NCBI RefSeq assembly: GCF_014196525.1
Contig: NZ_JACIDX010000019.1
Span: forward strand, 1 to 64,000
Length of the DNA stretch: 64,000 bases
Direction: 5' to 3'
DNA from: Novosphingobium sediminicola
GTDB taxonomy: Bacteria; Pseudomonadota; Alphaproteobacteria; Sphingomonadales; Sphingomonadaceae
Under the pieces are notes generated by a model that was given only the letters and a program-made list of their open reading frames with translations, searched no databases and had not been told where the DNA came from. Of this stretch, positions 61,440-64,000 are shown one piece after another. Numbering within the stretch: position 1 is the first letter of the stretch; each line of letters opens with the position of its first letter. A program made the position numbers and the translations under genes.

Positions 61440-63952
61440 GCGCGCCTGCTCATGAGGGCGCGGGCGGCCTGACCTTCGCCCGGCTCCGGCGCTCGGTCGC
61501 GCGCGAAGCCTATAGCGACTTCCTGCCGCTCGTCGCCTGGGACAACGAAGAGCAGGCGTTCATCTGCATCGACGATGGCTGGGCCTATGGCTGGGAGCTG
61601 ACTCCCTCGGCCTATATGTTCGCCCATGTCCAGCAGGCGCTTACCGGCCTCTTCAACATCCATTTCCCCGAAGGCACGGTGCTGCAGCTCCACAGCCTGG
61701 CCGATCCGGTGATCGATGACGCGCTCGACGCTTTCCTCGATCTCAAGACCAGGCCCGATCCGCTGATCCAGGCCTCGGCGCGGCGGATGGCCGACTATCT
61801 GCGCGCAGGAACCGATGGGCTTGATGCGCTCCACGGCATTCCCCTGCGCGACTTCCGCCTGTTTCTCTCGGTCAAGACAAGGCAGAAGCTGGGACAGGAT
61901 CTGCGCCGGCAGGTGGAGGAACAGCTCGCCAAACTCGCGATCCGTGCGATGGAGCCGCAGGAGACGGTCAGTCTCTATCGCCGCATTTTCAATGGCCTCA
62001 CTGCCCATGCTCCGGGCCATTTTGATGATGGCGGGGGTGGAGCGCTCCGCCGCCCGATCCGCAAGCAGATCATCGATGCCGGACCCGACCTTGTCTTTGA
62101 TGGGCCCGAAGTCTTTCTCGGCAACCAGGTCGCGCGCTGTCTCACCCCGCGCAGCCCGGCCCGCCGCATCACCGCCGAACGCGCCAATCGGCTGCTGGGC
62201 GGCATGCGCGGCGCGGCCGAAGACAGCGACCAGATCGGCGGTCCCTTCCTCTTCACTCTCAACGTGCTTTTCGACCATTCGCAATTCGAGATCCACAAGC
62301 GCGCCCAGGTCCTTTCCGCGCAAAAGGCCGCCGGCTCCTTTGCCGTCGAGGTCGGCAAGCAGATCGAGGAGATCGGCTGGGTGCTCGACGAGGCCGGAAG
62401 CAGCCGCTTCCTTACCATTATCCCCGTCGTCTGGGTCTTTGGCAAAACCCGCGCTGAAGCCCGCGAGCTGGCCGCGCGCGCCAAGCGCCTGTGGGAGGCT
62501 GAACCCCTGCCCTGGATGATGCAGGAGGAAAGCTACCTCAATCCCGTGCTGCTGCCGATGAGCCTGCCCTTCGGGCTCTATCCGGAAAAGCGTACGATGC
62601 GCCTGCTCGAACGGGATTTTAAGATGCCGGTGAAGGCTGCTGTCCTGCTCAGCCCGGTCCAGAGTGATTTTCGCGGCGGGGGCCGTCCGGCCCTGCTCTA
62701 TGCCGGACGCAAGGGCCAGCTCGTCACGCTCGACCTCTTCGATCCGCGCATCAACAATTACAATTTCATCGTCTCGGCCGAAAGCGGCGCGGGCAAAAGC
62801 TTCCTGCTCAACAATCTGTGCCAGCAATATTTTGCGCAAGGCGCGCTCATCCGCATCATCGATATCGGCGGATCCTATCGCAAGCTCTGCACGCTCTGCT
62901 CGGGCCGCTATATCGACATTGGCGAGGAACGCCTCGTGCTCAACCCGTTCGACATGGGCTTTGCCCTCGATGGCGAGGACAAGCAGTCGGCCATCTCGAT
63001 GGCGGTTGCCATCGTTGCCGAGATGGCCAATGCCGCCACCCGCAAAGGCGTGTCGACCTCGCAGTGGAACCTTTTGAAATCCGCTGTGCAATGGACGATC
63101 GAAAGCGGGCGAGCGCAGGACGGTATCGATGCGGTGCGCCAGTGGCTCGGCGCCTATCCCGCTGAAGCGGCCAGCGACCTCGACCGGGTCGAGCATCTCA
63201 TCCCGACCGCGCGCGAACTGGCCTTCAACCTGCGCGATTTTGCTTCCGACGGGGCTTACGGCCATTTCTTCAACGGCCCCTCGAGCTTCGACATTTCCCG
63301 CGACGAATTTGTCGTGCTTGAACTCGAACGGCTCAAAGCCATGCCCGATCTCTTCAATGTGATCGTCATGGTCGTGGTCAATGCGGTGACGCAGGAGCTC
63401 TATCTCTCGGCCCGCGACCGGCCCCGCTTCGTGCTCTGCGACGAGGCCGCGCAATTCCTCACCCGCTCGGAAGGGCAGGATCTCTCGCGCCTCGCCGAGG
63501 CCTTCGGCCAGGGCTATCGCCGCGCCCGCAAATATCAGGGCAGTTTCGGCGTGGTTCTGCAAAGCCTCAACGATCTGCTGCTCTTTGGCGGCACCGGCCA
63601 GGTGATCCTCGAGAACGCCGCAACGCGCTTTCTGCTGCAAGGCTCGACCTATGCGCAGGCAGCCGAGAACAGGATCATCGACTATTCACCCTTCCTGCTC
63701 GATCTCCTCAAATCGGTGCGCAACGCCAAGCCCCATTACAGCGAGATCTTCATCGACAGCCCGCTGGGTGTCGGCATCGCGCGCCTCGTCGTTGATCCTT
63801 TCTCCTACTGGATCAACACCTCGGCCCCGCGCGAGGTCGCCGCTTTCGAGAGCCTGATCCGGCAAGGCGCCAGCCCGCTTGAAGCGATCTGCCATCTGGC
63901 CGGGGTCGATCCGGCCGAGATCCTCCCCAACGAGAAGGATATGCAACCATGA
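61436..63952 (+). CDS. traC: TraC, VirB4-like T4SS ATPase
   Basis: The 838-residue protein matches F-type TraC: an N-terminal region (EAYSDFLPLVAWDNEEQAFI), a Walker A SAESGAGKSFLLNN near 447, a Walker B-like FVLCDEAAQFL and the C-terminal arginine/glutamine segment (FGQGYRRARKYQGSFGVVLQ). It drives pilus assembly and substrate passage at the inner membrane using ATP. It overlaps traV by 4 bp (ATGA) and the next gene by 4 bp. Confidence 0.9.
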   Translation: MSAPAHEGAGGLTFARLRRSVAREAYSDFLPLVAWDNEEQAFICIDDGWAYGWELTPSAYMFAHVQQALTGLFNIHFPEGTVLQLHSLADPVIDDALDAFLDLKTRPDPLIQASARRMADYLRAGTDGLDALHGIPLRDFRLFLSVKTRQKLGQDLRRQVEEQLAKLAIRAMEPQETVSLYRRIFNGLTAHAPGHFDDGGGGALRRPIRKQIIDAGPDLVFDGPEVFLGNQVARCLTPRSPARRITAERANRLLGGMRGAAEDSDQIGGPFLFTLNVLFDHSQFEIHKRAQVLSAQKAAGSFAVEVGKQIEEIGWVLDEAGSSRFLTIIPVVWVFGKTRAEARELAARAKRLWEAEPLPWMMQEESYLNPVLLPMSLPFGLYPEKRTMRLLERDFKMPVKAAVLLSPVQSDFRGGGRPALLYAGRKGQLVTLDLFDPRINNYNFIVSAESGAGKSFLLNNLCQQYFAQGALIRIIDIGGSYRKLCTLCSGRYIDIGEERLVLNPFDMGFALDGEDKQSAISMAVAIVAEMANAATRKGVSTSQWNLLKSAVQWTIESGRAQDGIDAVRQWLGAYPAEAASDLDRVEHLIPTARELAFNLRDFASDGAYGHFFNGPSSFDISRDEFVVLELERLKAMPDLFNVIVMVVVNAVTQELYLSARDRPRFVLCDEAAQFLTRSEGQDLSRLAEAFGQGYRRARKYQGSFGVVLQSLNDLLLFGGTGQVILENAATRFLLQGSTYAQAAENRIIDYSPFLLDLLKSVRNAKPHYSEIFIDSPLGVGIARLVVDPFSYWINTSAPREVAAFESLIRQGASPLEAICHLAGVDPAEILPNEKDMQP

Positions 63953-64000
63953 ACGGACGCAAGCCTCATCCCGACCAGCTGCCGATCCTCTATGGCCAAA
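63949..64000 (+). CDS. Start of the next transfer-operon gene (cut by window end)
   Basis: Seventeen codons (MNGRKPHPDQLPILYGQ) start in the traC stop codon. Coupled position indicates an F-type transfer gene. In F the genes after traC are trbI, traW and traU, but too little is present to say which. Confidence 0.5.
   Translation, partial: MNGRKPHPDQLPILYGQ

Noticed and set aside
61304..63640. 778-codon open frame antisense to traC
   Set aside because: Antisense shadow of a clear VirB4-type gene; its composition mirrors the sense codons and it has no domain.
1..64000. CRISPR arrays, rRNA and tRNA genes
   Set aside because: No regularly spaced repeats, cloverleaf-like or rRNA-like sequences were noticed on reading; a dedicated search was not possible.

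Overview
The window is a GC-rich alphaproteobacterial segment, most likely from a large conjugative plasmid or chromid of a sphingomonad (Sphingomonadales, Novosphingobium/Sphingobium-like). The evidence is a ParB-family protein with a Toprim partner (5544-8558), the first half of an F-type conjugation operon at the right edge (55715-64000), many broken insertion sequences, and the abundance of TonB-dependent receptors. No rRNA or tRNA gene was seen. The exact genus and replicon type are inferences.

Layout. 1-1530: nested IS wreckage (IS256, IS3, IS110). 1541-5144: PhyH-like dioxygenase, HD-type alarmone hydrolase and a tandem AAA ATPase. 5544-8940: ParB, Toprim and sigma-region-4-like genes on the minus strand. 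9298-12231: small plasmid genes, including a LuxR-type membrane regulator, a MarR-AbrB/PIN toxin-antitoxin candidate and a truncated nucleotidyltransferase. 12701-16036: SWIM-SNF2 helicase.

16325-26586 is the most notable region: a lasso peptide system of the isopeptidase-containing type. The plus strand carries an ECF sigma factor, a FecR anti-sigma factor, a FecA-type TonB receptor and an S9 isopeptidase. The converging minus strand carries the precursor (43 aa, 25248-25379), a fused B protein (RRE plus cysteine protease) and the asparagine-synthetase-like cyclase, followed by GntR and HTH regulator genes. Predicted cycle: the precursor is cut before Gly1, the cyclase joins Gly1 to Asp8, the peptide leaves the cell, and the receptor re-imports it while signalling through FecR to the sigma factor. 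The isopeptidase then linearises it. No ABC exporter gene is present. A hairpin between precursor and processing genes probably sets their expression ratio.

26992-41052: mixed metabolic genes, including a complete lrp-alr-dadA-ridA alanine catabolic set, an acyltransferase, a PQQ-type dehydrogenase fused to cytochrome c, transporters and an XRE-cupin regulator. 41057-46550: TonB receptor plus a beta-propeller/amidohydrolase fusion. 47699-51066: an HscC-like Hsp70 translationally coupled to a degenerate J-domain protein. 51067-54715: broken IS481, integrase and IS110 genes around a Fic gene with an altered catalytic loop. 55715-64000: secreted protein, DsbC, traA, traL, traE, traK, traB, traV, traC and the start of one more gene, tightly overlapped and reading out of the window.
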